NCBI GenBank assembly: GCA_913054495.1
Contig: CAJXIY010000019.1
Coordinates: 1-35,949, forward strand
Direction of reading: 5' to 3'
Source of the DNA: an uncultured Gammaproteobacteria bacterium
GTDB taxonomy: Bacteria > Pseudomonadota > Gammaproteobacteria > Pseudomonadales > Pseudohongiellaceae
DNA: 35,949 nt
The position numbers and the translations under genes were made by a program. This document shows positions 16,613 through 25,454 of the stretch, in pieces; positions within the stretch are counted from its first letter, which is position 1; every line of letters starts with the position of its first letter. The notes beneath the pieces are model-generated. The model worked only from the letters and a program-made list of their open reading frames with translations, was not told where the DNA came from and did not search any database.

Positions 16613-18412
16613 TCAATGTGCCGACAAATGATCGCCAATCACGCGGACGAAGGCAGGACCGTATTTCTCCAGCTTTCTCTCGCCGACACCGCTCACCAGG
16701 CTGAATTCATTGAGATCTCGTGGCAGGTTCACACACATCTCCTGCAAGGCGCTGTCGTGGAAAATGACATAGGGGGGCACACCTCGTTCCTCGGCGAATT
16801 CTCGACGGCAATCTCGTAGTGCCTCCCACAGCGCCACGTCCACATCGAGGGCCAGCGCTGTCTTGGTTTGCCGCTTCGCAGCTTTAACCTTGATGTCGAG
16901 GCGCAGTTCGATGCGCTCTTCGCCCCGTAACAAGGGTCTGCAAGCTGTTTCCAGACGCAGTCCGCCGAAGCGTTCCAGGTCGACACTCAGATAGCCGCGG
17001 GCCACCAGTTGCCGGAACACCGAGCGCCACTGATTGTTATCCAGATCTGTGCCGATGCCATAGGAAGCCAGATGGTGGTGATCGAACTGGAAGATCTTGT
17101 CGGTATCGGCACCGCGTAAGACATCGATCAGATGGTTCACACCGAAACGTTGCCCGGTGCGGTAGGCCGCGCTGAGTGCCATTCTCGCCGCTTCGGTACC
17201 ATCCCAGGTCTGCGCCGGCTCCAGGCAGGTGTCACAATTCCCGCAAGGTTGTTCCAGGATTTCGCCGAAATAGGCAAGCAGAGTCTGACGACGACAGGTG
17301 GTGATTTCACAGAGACCGAGCATTGCATTGAGCCGATGCTGTTCCGCTCGTTTGAATTCTTCGCTGCCTCCTGAGCCGGCCATCATCTGTCGCAATTTGA
17401 TCACATCTTGCAGGCCATAGATCATCCAGGCATCGGCGGCTTCGCCATCGCGTCCGGCTCTACCGGTTTCCTGGTAATAGGATTCGATGGTCTTGGGCAT
17501 GTCGAGATGGACCACGAAACGCACATCGGGTTTGTCGATGCCCATTCCGAAGGCGATAGTGGCAACGATGATGACGCCATCTTCCCGCAGAAATTTATCC
17601 TGGTGCCGAGCCCGGGTTTCCCCGTCCAAGCCAGCATGATAGGGCAGAGCATCGAAGCCCTGATCCTGCAGCCAATACGCAATATCTTCGGTCTTCTTGC
17701 GGGAAAGGCAATAGATGATGCCGGCATCATCGGCATGTTCCAGCCGCAAAAATCTTAGAAGCTGTTGCTTGGGATTGTATTTAAGGGCAATGCGATAACG
17801 AATGTTGGGGCGATCGAAGTCCGCAATAAAATGTCGCGCAGCGGTGAGTTCGAGGCGCTGGATAATTTCCTCTCGCGTGCGATCATCGGCGGTGGCGGTG
17901 AGCGCGATGCGCGGTACATCCGGGAACAGTTCGTGCAACAGACTCAATTGTAAATAGTCGACGCGAAAGTCATGGCCCCACTGGGAAACGCAGTGGGCTT
18001 CATCGATTGCAAACAGTGCAATTGTCGTCTGCCGCAGCAGGCTGAGTGTTCTTGCCTGAATTAAGCGCTCAGGCGCGATATACAACAGGTCCAATTTACC
18101 GTCGAGCAGGCTCTGCTCAATTTCCTCGGCAGTACTTCTATCCAGTGTGGAGTTCAGAAATGCCGCACGGACTCCGAACAAACGCATCGCGCTCACCTGA
18201 TCCTGCATCAGTGCAATGAGTGGCGAGATGACCACGCCGCAGCCTCGCCTGGCGATGGCAGGGATCTGGTAGCAGAGGGATTTACCGCCACCGGTGGGCA
18301 TCAACACCAGGGCATCGCCGCCATCGATGACGGTCTGAATTATTTGATCCTGGGGTGGTCGAAAGGATGGAAAACCAAAAACAGACTGCAGGATGTCTTG
18401 TGCACTACTCAT
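16613..18412 (-). CDS. recQ: ATP-dependent DNA helicase RecQ
   Basis: The 599-residue 3'-5' helicase acts in recombination and fork repair. Domains in order: Walker A PTGGGKSLCYQIPA (about residues 39-52), DEAH box with the RecQ-specific aromatic loop DEAHCVSQWGHDFR (137-150), helicase C with YYQETGRAGRDG, and the zinc-binding part of RQC (CRRQTLLAYFGE and CGNCDTC). A winged helix follows, then a C-terminal HRDC domain (VDVALWEALRDCRREFAEERGVPPYVIF). Length equals E. coli RecQ (about 610). An in-frame GTG lies at 18418; the ATG at 18412 is preferred because it fits the family N-terminus. It is apparently monocistronic. TATACT at 18421-18426 on the minus strand could be a -10 box with a very short leader. 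Confidence 0.95.
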   Translation of the reverse strand: MSSAQDILQSVFGFPSFRPPQDQIIQTVIDGGDALVLMPTGGGKSLCYQIPAIARRGCGVVISPLIALMQDQVSAMRLFGVRAAFLNSTLDRSTAEEIEQSLLDGKLDLLYIAPERLIQARTLSLLRQTTIALFAIDEAHCVSQWGHDFRVDYLQLSLLHELFPDVPRIALTATADDRTREEIIQRLELTAARHFIADFDRPNIRYRIALKYNPKQQLLRFLRLEHADDAGIIYCLSRKKTEDIAYWLQDQGFDALPYHAGLDGETRARHQDKFLREDGVIIVATIAFGMGIDKPDVRFVVHLDMPKTIESYYQETGRAGRDGEAADAWMIYGLQDVIKLRQMMAGSGGSEEFKRAEQHRLNAMLGLCEITTCRRQTLLAYFGEILEQPCGNCDTCLEPAQTWDGTEAARMALSAAYRTGQRFGVNHLIDVLRGADTDKIFQFDHHHLASYGIGTDLDNNQWRSVFRQLVARGYLSVDLERFGGLRLETACRPLLRGEERIELRLDIKVKAAKRQTKTALALDVDVALWEALRDCRREFAEERGVPPYVIFHDSALQEMCVNLPRDLNEFSLVSGVGERKLEKYGPAFVRVIGDHLSAH

Positions 18413-18436
18413 TGTCACTCAGTATACCGTATAGTT

Positions 18437-18474
18437 AAGGAGCCTCTGATTGAATAATTAATCAGAGGCTTCTT
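18437..18474. terminator. Near-perfect 15-bp hairpin just upstream of recQ
   Basis: The arms 18437-18451 and 18460-18474 pair over 15 positions with one G-T wobble around an 8-base AT-rich loop. There is no real T-run on either side. It could stop minus-strand transcription arriving from upstream, or act as a leader or operator element of recQ, whose start is 25 bp away. Confidence 0.45.
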
Positions 18475-18832
18475 ACGCGATTCTATTCTGACAATTCATG
18501 ATAGTCGTAATTCAGAAATCCTATGAACAAAACCAGTAAATTAAGTTCGAACCCTGTGTTCACCGTGTTCTTGTTGCTGAGTAATTCGCTTTATTCGCAG
18601 GCAGCCAGGGCTGCCCTAGGTAGGAGAATGGGATGTGAGCGACAATGCCAAGCTGGTAGGCAGCAACAGCATTCGTAAAAGGGAAGCCGGTATCAAGCCA
18701 GGCTTAAAATTGCCGCAAAATTCAAAAAACGCACTTTTGGCCTCTTTTTGAGCCAATTTATTGGAAAAACGGTCTATTCCAGGCCATTTTTTAGTTTAGG
18801 TGACAGGCTATGAATAGCCATAGAACTGCTAA
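18475..18832. other. Non-coding or degenerate DNA upstream of recQ
   Basis: The stretch has no convincing gene. A plus-strand frame from ATG 18523 to TAA 18678 encodes 51 residues whose first 30 look like a signal peptide (NPVFTVFLLLSNSLYSQA). It then loses protein-like character and has no ribosome site, so it may be the remains of a secreted protein gene. Copy B of the AT-rich palindrome lies at 18731-18772. Confidence 0.35.
18731..18772. repeat. AT-rich imperfect palindrome, copy B (5' side of recQ)
   Basis: It shares the ordered blocks TTTTGGC, CCAATTT and TGGAAAAA with 16535-16582 but is 7 bases shorter between the last two blocks. TTGGC and GCCAA can pair within it. Together the two copies bracket recQ. 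Confidence 0.35.
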
Positions 18833-19087
18833 TACCAATCCACGCTTGCCAATTCCATTCTGGGCGACATTAATTTTCTGGTTCAGGACTTCAGGCGAGC
18901 CAATGATCAGTACGAGAGAGTCGAAGAATTGCTCAGTGTGTAAGATGTACCCGAGTCATTGCACCAGGCACTTATTGGCCAGCCCAGGAAATTAATGCAG
19001 GGCATACTGGCTGATTTACCAATTGACGGTAGTTTGGCCGGCGAGGCTGCTGACCGGTATTGTTTCCTTCGACCCTATTCTATTTAG
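18833..19087 (+). pseudogene. Possible gene remnant with internal TAA
   Basis: One plus-strand frame reads like a soluble helical protein on both sides of a TAA at 18941-18943. Before it: LANSILGDINFLVQDF then RRANDQYERVEELLSV. After it: DVPESLHQALIGQPRKLMQ and GILADLPIDGSLAGEAADRY, ending at TAG 19085-19087. There is no proper start, and no family was recognised. It is most simply the decayed tail of a lost gene. A chance open frame is possible. Confidence 0.3.
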
Positions 19088-19100
19088 CGTAGTGCTTGAG

Positions 19101-20273
19101 CTACCCCGCTATCACCAGAGTACGGGGAAACTGGCCATAGTTCTCCCAGCGACTGATCTTTTCGGGCATTTGTTCGGCGGTTAGCTGCACCTTGCCATTG
19201 GCATCGGTCACCCGCGACACGATCGTATGCTCGCCAGGGCTGGCATTATTCCACTGGTACTGGAATAGCTTCCAGGAGTATTGGGTCGCGCCGGAATCGA
19301 GCTGCGCTTGCATCCAGGGGCCATTGCCAATCTTGACTTCCACGCTACGCACACCCACACCATCGGTTAGCACGAAACCGGAAATCTTATGGGTATTGCC
19401 CATGCGAGTAACCCGGGTAATGGCAGATTTCAAATGAATTCTGGTCACCGAATTTTCTACCCAACGTTCCTGTCCCCCAATCATCTCCTTCTTCAAGGTG
19501 ACGTAATCACGCCCCATGAAACGGCTCATGAAGCGCCGGTCCTGCACATGGATCTGGGTCAGCCACTTCACGTTAGCCACCCCGTAAAAACCTGGAATCA
19601 ACAGGCGCAATGGCCTGCCGTGGAATAACGGCAGGGCCTCGCCGTTCATTTGCAAGGCCAGCATGTTTTCCGGACGCATCGCGTCTTCCTGTGACAGACT
19701 TCTGGCAAAGTTCTGTTCCACATCCGTGTCTCGAATATTTTCAGTACCGGAGTCTGCGCCGAAGAACACGACCTCTTTGCCTTCCGGCTTAATACCGCAT
19801 TCGGCCAATATATCCCGAAGCCGAACGCCTCCCCAATTCGCGTTACCGATCAAACCGTTATAGAGGCGGGGACTGTTGCCACCGCATTCAAAACCAGCAG
19901 CTTGCTGAAACTGGCTTCTCTGCTGCAGATCGCTGAGCGTATATTCCCGCTCAGTTTCAACCAGACCGGTGACTTTCAGGCGATAGCTATCGATATCCAC
20001 CTCCGGTTGTCCATAGTGCTGGACGACGTAGAAATCGGCGTTGTCGGTATAGAATGAAGTAATTTGTCGTGTATCGAGAAAGTGAGTGCCCCCGGGTATC
20101 GCTGGCCCTCGACTGAAATCTGCAGGCATATCGGTGAACAGCACCAATTCTTCGCCTTGGGCGAGTGCAGGCATTGCCCACTGCGGTATTGTGGCTACAG
20201 CACCCACTGCCATCGTGGTGTTCAGGCTGCGCTTCAATAGGGTGCGTCGGTCAATTTTTTCATCGTGCATCAT
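19101..20273 (-). CDS. Tat-exported sulfite-oxidase-fold molybdopterin enzyme
   Basis: The 390-residue periplasmic molybdoenzyme is the third of this fold in the window. Tat motif DRRTLLKRS occupies residues 8-16, with cleavage near ALA-QG (38-39). The Mo-ligand is Cys130 in GFECGGNSPRLYNG, followed by NANWGGVRLRDIL. The block GRPLRLLIPGFYGVANVKWL and a C-terminal Ig-like dimerisation domain (VEVKIGNGPWMQA, SPGEHTIVSRVTDANG) complete the fold. The frame extends to 20357, but GGAGG at 20277-20281 fits the tandem ATG pair at 20273/20270 and puts the Tat motif at the N-terminus. There is no cytochrome partner beside it. It lies 114 bp after the GMC oxidoreductase on the same strand. The substrate is unknown; it differs from SoxC in lacking the YHFHGIQSWGV tail. 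Confidence 0.9.
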   Translation of the reverse strand: MMHDEKIDRRTLLKRSLNTTMAVGAVATIPQWAMPALAQGEELVLFTDMPADFSRGPAIPGGTHFLDTRQITSFYTDNADFYVVQHYGQPEVDIDSYRLKVTGLVETEREYTLSDLQQRSQFQQAAGFECGGNSPRLYNGLIGNANWGGVRLRDILAECGIKPEGKEVVFFGADSGTENIRDTDVEQNFARSLSQEDAMRPENMLALQMNGEALPLFHGRPLRLLIPGFYGVANVKWLTQIHVQDRRFMSRFMGRDYVTLKKEMIGGQERWVENSVTRIHLKSAITRVTRMGNTHKISGFVLTDGVGVRSVEVKIGNGPWMQAQLDSGATQYSWKLFQYQWNNASPGEHTIVSRVTDANGKVQLTAEQMPEKISRWENYGQFPRTLVIAG

Positions 20274-20387
20274 GGGCCTCCAGCTTGTTATTCTTTTACT
20301 GAAACGGCTTGAAGTGTGATGCATTGCGGTAGCAAGCACAAGCCCAAAAACCTGCATGAGTACTCGGTTGGTATCGAAGGAGCAGAT

Positions 20388-22004
20388 TTATTGTTCTTGT
20401 CTAGCTTGTATCAAAAACTCGGCACCTTTCTCGGCGATCATTACGGTTGGTGCATTGGTATTGCCGGAGGTGATGCGGGGCATGATCGAGGCGTCAATGA
20501 CTCGCAAGTTATCTACGCCATGGACCTGGAGGCGATCGTTGACCACGGCCATGGCGTCGTTGCCCATCTTGCAGGTTCCAACCGGGTGAAAGATGGTCGT
20601 GCCGAGATCGCCCGCAGCCTGCAGCAGGTCTTCGTCGCTCCTCAGATCCGGGCCTGGCTTCCATTCTAGTGGCTCATACTTTTCCAGCGCCTTTGCCGCC
20701 ATTATCTTGCGGGTGAATCGCAGTCCTGTTATCGCCACCTGCCGATCCGCCTCTGTCGATAAGTAGTTCAGGGTGATGGCAGGATAGTCATAGGCGTCAT
20801 TGCTGTTGATGCGCACATGGCCGCGGCTGCTTGGTTGCAGATTGCAGACCGAGGGTGTGATGGCATTGAATCTGTGCAGGGGGTCGCCAAATTTGTCCAA
20901 TGATAAGGGTTGCACATGCCACTCAATGTTGGCGGTGGGTTGATCCAGATCGCTCTTGGCGAAGGCGCCCAGTTGTGAGGGTGGCATGGTCAGAGGCCCA
21001 GACTTGAACAGGAAGTACTCCAGACCCATTTTCATCTTACCGAAGAGGGAATTGGCACGCAGGTTCATCGTCACGGTGTTGTTGACCTTGTAGACACTGC
21101 GTATCTGTAAGTGATCCTGCAGGTTTTCACCGACACCTGGCAAATCATGCACAAGGGCTATTCTTTTTTCCTGCAGTAGAGAAGCATTGCCAATTCCAGA
21201 CAGTTGCAAGAGCTGAGGCGAGCCGATAGCACCCGCCGCCAGGATGACTTCCCGTCTCGCGTCAATGATTTGGGCGGCTTGCTTGCCAATGCGGACTCTG
21301 ACTCCGGTGGCGCGGCGGCCGCCATTTGCCGTGTCTAACTCCAGTTTCTCGACGTGGGCATGGATGGTAACCGTGAGGTTTTTTCTCGACAGCACCGGTC
21401 GCAGAAAAGCCCTGGTGCCGCTCCAGCGCGAGCCATTGCGCTGATTCATCTGGAAGTAGGCGTTGCCGAAATTATCGCCGCGATTGAATTCTTCAATCTT
21501 GGGAATGCCGCATTGTTCGGCGGCGTCGCGCCAGGCATCGAGGATTTCCCAGTTTACTCTTCGTTCCTCGACTCGCAATTCACCATCGGCGCCGTGAAAC
21601 TCATCGGCGCCATGTTGGTAGCTTTCGGATTTCTTGTACACCGGCAGTACCTCATCCCAACTCCAGCCCCTGTTGCCTAGGGATTCCCAGTAATCGAAAT
21701 CACTTCTTTGACCGCGCATGTAAATCATGGCATTAATAGAGGAGCAGCCACCTAACACCTTTCCTCTGGCGTAACCGATGGAGCGGCCATTTAGCCCCTT
21801 ATCGGGTTCGGTCATATAGCCCCAGTCGGTGCGGGGATTGGCGATGGTATATAAATAACCTACGGGGATGTCGATCCAGAAATAGTCGTCTTTGCCGCCT
21901 GCCTCTAGCAACAGTACCTCGACCCCGGGGTCGGCGGAGAGTCGGTTAGCGAGCACACAGCCGGCGGTACCGGCTCCAATAATGATGTAATCGTACTGGG
22001 GCAT
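20388..22004 (-). CDS. GMC family FAD-dependent oxidoreductase (choline/alcohol dehydrogenase-like)
   Basis: The 538-residue flavoenzyme is of the glucose-methanol-choline family. It shows the FAD motif IIIGAGTAGCVLANRLS (6-22), the E-A-G-G of the nucleotide-binding strand, the GMC signature ARGKVLGGCSSINAMIYMRG, and the second signature (REVILAAGAIGSPQLLQLSG). The C-terminal catalytic pair is His473 in HPVGTCKMG and Asn of SGNTNAPTVMIAEKGA. Length is normal. It should oxidise a primary alcohol to an aldehyde in the cytoplasm (no signal peptide). The exact alcohol is not readable; BetA-like and alkanol or PEG dehydrogenases all share this layout. The ATG at 22004 opens directly at the FAD fold. 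A 7-bp inverted repeat, ACAGATT/AATCTGT, lies in the 120-bp divergent promoter region upstream. Confidence 0.92.
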   Translation of the reverse strand: MPQYDYIIIGAGTAGCVLANRLSADPGVEVLLLEAGGKDDYFWIDIPVGYLYTIANPRTDWGYMTEPDKGLNGRSIGYARGKVLGGCSSINAMIYMRGQRSDFDYWESLGNRGWSWDEVLPVYKKSESYQHGADEFHGADGELRVEERRVNWEILDAWRDAAEQCGIPKIEEFNRGDNFGNAYFQMNQRNGSRWSGTRAFLRPVLSRKNLTVTIHAHVEKLELDTANGGRRATGVRVRIGKQAAQIIDARREVILAAGAIGSPQLLQLSGIGNASLLQEKRIALVHDLPGVGENLQDHLQIRSVYKVNNTVTMNLRANSLFGKMKMGLEYFLFKSGPLTMPPSQLGAFAKSDLDQPTANIEWHVQPLSLDKFGDPLHRFNAITPSVCNLQPSSRGHVRINSNDAYDYPAITLNYLSTEADRQVAITGLRFTRKIMAAKALEKYEPLEWKPGPDLRSDEDLLQAAGDLGTTIFHPVGTCKMGNDAMAVVNDRLQVHGVDNLRVIDASIMPRITSGNTNAPTVMIAEKGAEFLIQARQEQ

Positions 22005-22124
22005 ATGAGTGATGGGATTTGGATTTTCTCGATGTTCTCCGCATAATACAGATTAAGCGTTCGGCAACAAAGCGGCACTGGCTGCTTCGATTCAATCTGT
22101 GATAAAAACAGCGGGTAACGAAGA

Positions 22125-23030
22125 GTGGAATTAGCTCTGCAGCAGGCGATTGGCGAGTTTTTCAGTATCGATCAGGAGGAAGCGCTGAGGGTATTTCATG
22201 GCAGAGGGCATCTGTACCCTGGGCTTGAACATGTCTGTATCGACTGGTTTAAGCCCCTGGTTTTGATCACCGCCTATGTTGAGATAGTGGCGGTGAAGGA
22301 ACTCGCTGCGCAAATCATCGCCGCGGATAAGCTGAGTCAGGTCAAATCTATCATCTTGCAAAAACGTTATGAGCGCGGGGCGCCGGCCGAGTTGCTGTTT
22401 GGCGACGAGTCGCCAGTTCTTATCGTGCAGGAAAATAAGCTGGTGTTCGAAGTACATCCGGGCACACAGCAGAACGCGGGTTTGTTCCTGGATACCCGCC
22501 CGTTGCGGGAATGGCTGCAAGAAAATAGTAGCGAAAAAAATGTGCTTAATCTATTCGCCTATACCTGTTCGCTTTCCGTGGCTGCCTTGGCCGGTGGCGC
22601 TGTGAGGGTGACAAATGTAGATATTAGTAAGCCAAGTATCAAGTGGGGCGAAAAAAACCACCAGTTAAATAATCAGGAGTTGGATCGGGTCAAGTCTATC
22701 CCCCATAACCTGTTCCGATCCTGGGGTCGAATTCAGCAGTACGGCCGCTACGACCTAGTGGTGATCGATCCACCAACCCGGCAACGTGGCAGCTTCGATG
22801 TGGAGAAAAATTATAAAAGCGTTCTCAGGAAATTACCCAAGTTGTGCAATGTCGGCGCCGATATTATTGCGACTGTGAACAGCCCGTTTCTCGATGCCAA
22901 TTTTCTGTTGGATCAATTTGCTGCCAGTCTTCCGAATGCAAGCTTCGTTGAAGTGATTCCTGCCGCGCCAGAGTTCGCGGACAAGTATCCCGAAAGAGGA
23001 TTGAAAATCTGCCATTTCAAGATGGCCTGA
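22125..23030 (+). CDS. Class I SAM-dependent methyltransferase, RlmI/RlmK-like
   Basis: The 301-residue protein resembles the COG1092 rRNA methyltransferase group. An N-terminal RNA-binding-like part includes IILQKRYERG and the strand FEVHPGTQQNAGLFLDTRPLR. The SAM site is NLFAYTCSLSVAALAGGA with VDISKPSIKWGEKNHQLN. The catalytic IDPPTRQRGSF block sits near residue 216, followed by KNYKSVLRKLPKLCNVGADI. E. coli RlmI is longer (about 395, with a PUA domain), and that domain is absent here, so the target (23S rRNA or another) is uncertain. Translation starts at a GTG at 22125 with only a weak AACGAAG site. It is probably co-transcribed with the ICMT-like gene 63 bp downstream. Confidence 0.85.
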   Translation: MELALQQAIGEFFSIDQEEALRVFHGRGHLYPGLEHVCIDWFKPLVLITAYVEIVAVKELAAQIIAADKLSQVKSIILQKRYERGAPAELLFGDESPVLIVQENKLVFEVHPGTQQNAGLFLDTRPLREWLQENSSEKNVLNLFAYTCSLSVAALAGGAVRVTNVDISKPSIKWGEKNHQLNNQELDRVKSIPHNLFRSWGRIQQYGRYDLVVIDPPTRQRGSFDVEKNYKSVLRKLPKLCNVGADIIATVNSPFLDANFLLDQFAASLPNASFVEVIPAAPEFADKYPERGLKICHFKMA

Positions 23031-23093
23031 CTAGTTCCAAGTGTGACTGCACAAATCGCAGTTTCCTTAAATTTGAGAGAAGGTGGTGTATCG

Positions 23094-23615
23094 ATGAGCA
23101 ATGAAGAATTGAGTAACGCAGACGACGATGAAAATAAATCCAATGATGAAACCACTGACAAGAAAGGTGCCGGGGTTAAATTCCCACCACCATTGATATT
23201 TGTTCTGCTAATTATTGTCGGCCTGGCTCTGGATTACATCTGGCCGCTTGGAATGAGTATACCCGGGTCCGCTGGGGTGTTCGGAATTGTGCTGGTGTTA
23301 TTTGCAGTCGCCGTTGCTGGCCTGATAAATGCGACATTCAAGCGGGCCGGTACTGCCATCGAGCCCTGGAAACCAACCAGCAATATCGTTACTACCGGTT
23401 TCTATGCCTGGTCGAGAAATCCGATTTACACAGGGTTTTGTGTTTTCAATATTGGCCTCGGTATTAGTCTGAATAATCTCTGGGTGTTCCTGAGTTTTAT
23501 TCCCGGGGCAGTATTGGTGTATTTCATTGCTATCGTCAGAGAAGAAGCGTATCTCGAGGAAAAATTTGGCGAGGAATATCTTGCCTATAAGCGCAAGGTC
23601 AGGCGCTGGATTTAA
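23094..23615 (+). CDS. Membrane methyltransferase of the ICMT/PEMT-like family
   Basis: The 173-residue protein has an acidic, disordered first 25 residues, four membrane helices, and the C-terminal cofactor-binding signature of isoprenylcysteine carboxyl methyltransferase-like proteins. That signature is WSRNPIYTGF, then a long loop and REEAYLEEKFGEEYLAYKRKVRRWI. Bacterial members methylate unknown small molecules or lipids. The frame is open from 23043, but AGAAGGTGG 6-14 nt before the ATG at 23094 marks the real start. It follows the RlmI/K-like gene closely and converges on the phosphoesterase gene 87 bp away, with no obvious terminator in that gap. Confidence 0.85.
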   Translation: MSNEELSNADDDENKSNDETTDKKGAGVKFPPPLIFVLLIIVGLALDYIWPLGMSIPGSAGVFGIVLVLFAVAVAGLINATFKRAGTAIEPWKPTSNIVTTGFYAWSRNPIYTGFCVFNIGLGISLNNLWVFLSFIPGAVLVYFIAIVREEAYLEEKFGEEYLAYKRKVRRWI

Positions 23616-23702
23616 GCGATCAACGGCTATTTGGTTTGCAGGCAAGGCAAGGCATGGCTTGCTGGCTTGAGACTGGATCGGGCGCGGCCTGGCTGCCTTG
23701 AG

Positions 23703-25391
23703 TCATCGCTCAGTGATTTCGAAACTGAGGGCAGCCGATTGAGTTTGACCAAATTCGTCTTCACTAAACACTTCGAGTCGCTGAATGCCTGGTTCCAAAC
23801 CAGCGGGTAATTCCAACTCCCAGATGTGCGCCGATCGCGTGGGATTGCCGATGGCGTCGTCGGTTTCTTCTAGCTGGCGATAAATTCCCACCACAAACGG
23901 GTCGGTTCGAACCGTATAAGTCATGGCCACCGGCTCGGATTTATTCACAGAAAGCCAGACCGAATCCCTTATACCACCGTCGAACAGGTTAACGACCACC
24001 CTGGTGCCGGGCTGCAGTGCGCCCCGATTAACACTGCCTTCTGCGGTTTCGACCAAGGGTGGATCCAGCACGATTCGTAGGCGCGCACTGGCGTCCTGGC
24101 CGTAGGGAAAGGGAATAAATTCAGGCACGACGCTGACATCGTCAAATTTCAACAGGTAAAAGCCATTGGGATTACCGTCCTGCATCATGGCATCGCGGAC
24201 GCCACGATAGTCGGCGGGGCCGGTAGTCCAGCCATTCCCACGCACCTCCGCCAGGGTGTGCGCGATCCAGGGCCGACCCTGCCAGCCGTGACTATGGTTG
24301 ATCTCCACCTTCCAGCTGTTGCTGGTGTCGTGTCCCGCCAGCGCATAGATGCTGTCGAAGGGCTCGAGAATTTTTAACAATTCTGCGAAGTTTTCGGTGC
24401 CCGGGCCGGTGGCGGGGGCGGCACCACTGGCGTCGACGGCTTCGGCGATGAGCGGGATATGGGTCGCTATGACGATCAGCTTGTCTTTGGCAACATGTTC
24501 AAGGTCATGTCGCAGCCAGGTCAATTGTCTGCCGGAAATGTAGCCTCGGTAACGATCGTTATCTATGCGTTTGCCAGCGCCGGCGTATTCAACGTTGTTC
24601 AGAGAAACCAAATGAACGTTGCCGTGATTAAAGGAGTAGTAGGTGGGGCCAAAGTGTTGCTTGTAGGTTTCGTTGGCAAAAAGCGCGTTGGGTGATTCGT
24701 AATTGATGTCGTGGTTGCCTGGCAGATTCCACTGCGGAATATCCATCAGCGCCATCATCTGTTTATGGCGGTCATACAAGGACAGGGTGTCGAAGACGAT
24801 ATCACCGACAGTCAGGCCAAACTGCGCCTGATAAGGATTACCGATAAGCGTATTGACCAGATCTTCCCGTACCATATCCTGCCCCACTTCATATCGAGCC
24901 TGGGGATCGGCGAAGCCATAGGCACTAAAGGCAGGGGACGGGTTTTGCTGGCGCTGCAGTGGAAAATCGATTGAAGCGGGCAGGGGTCCGGTCGCTGCTG
25001 TCACCGGCCACAGCCACTCAACCGAAGTACCGGCTATGATCGCAGGGGTTCCGTCTGGATAATGGCGGTAGAAAAACTGCGGAAGCTGGTTCGCATCCAC
25101 TGTTACAGCGTAGCCGGAGGGTTGGGAAATAAACAAGATCTCGGTGGCGGCAAGAGAGATCTGGTAGTGTCCCGACGCATCCGTAAGCGTCACATCGCAG
25201 CCATTACTGACGCTCACCGCGCCGATACCCGGCTCATTGGATTCTCTTAAGCCATTTCGATTTTGATCCAGGAATACGAATCCCTGGGCTGATTCCCTGG
25301 TGGGGTCAGCATCTCCACATTGGGCAAGGACATGACTGCTACAGGTGAGAAGAAAAAGCGTAAGCAGTTGCAGGGAGTCGATGTGTTTCAT
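23703..25391 (-). CDS. Secreted calcineurin-like metallophosphoesterase with SdrD-B-like N-terminal domain
   Basis: The 562-residue protein has a signal peptide (1-23, VLA-Q). It carries an SdrD-B/MetallophosN-type sandwich: GFVFLDQNRNGLRESNEPG then VTLTDASGHYQI, residues 37-78. The metallophosphoesterase core follows with ADPQ (Asp162), VGDIVFD (Asp197/201), PGNHD (225-229), THIP and GHDTSN. A C-terminal MetallophosC beta domain ends the protein. The first motif is D-x-Q instead of D-x-H, as is common in this subgroup. The set of metal ligands otherwise looks complete, so it is probably an active periplasmic phosphodiesterase or monoesterase on an unknown substrate. It is monocistronic by position, on the minus strand between a converging gene and the esterase. 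Confidence 0.9.
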   Translation of the reverse strand: MKHIDSLQLLTLFLLTCSSHVLAQCGDADPTRESAQGFVFLDQNRNGLRESNEPGIGAVSVSNGCDVTLTDASGHYQISLAATEILFISQPSGYAVTVDANQLPQFFYRHYPDGTPAIIAGTSVEWLWPVTAATGPLPASIDFPLQRQQNPSPAFSAYGFADPQARYEVGQDMVREDLVNTLIGNPYQAQFGLTVGDIVFDTLSLYDRHKQMMALMDIPQWNLPGNHDINYESPNALFANETYKQHFGPTYYSFNHGNVHLVSLNNVEYAGAGKRIDNDRYRGYISGRQLTWLRHDLEHVAKDKLIVIATHIPLIAEAVDASGAAPATGPGTENFAELLKILEPFDSIYALAGHDTSNSWKVEINHSHGWQGRPWIAHTLAEVRGNGWTTGPADYRGVRDAMMQDGNPNGFYLLKFDDVSVVPEFIPFPYGQDASARLRIVLDPPLVETAEGSVNRGALQPGTRVVVNLFDGGIRDSVWLSVNKSEPVAMTYTVRTDPFVVGIYRQLEETDDAIGNPTRSAHIWELELPAGLEPGIQRLEVFSEDEFGQTQSAALSFEITER

Positions 25392-25454
25392 AGTGAAATA
25401 CTCTATTCGATAGGCGGCAAATTGGAATAGACCGCTGAAAACAATCCCCCAGTA

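Noticed and set aside
18545..18553. GTTCGAACC, a T-loop-like sequence suggesting a tRNA
   Set aside because: No acceptor, D or anticodon stems can be built around it.
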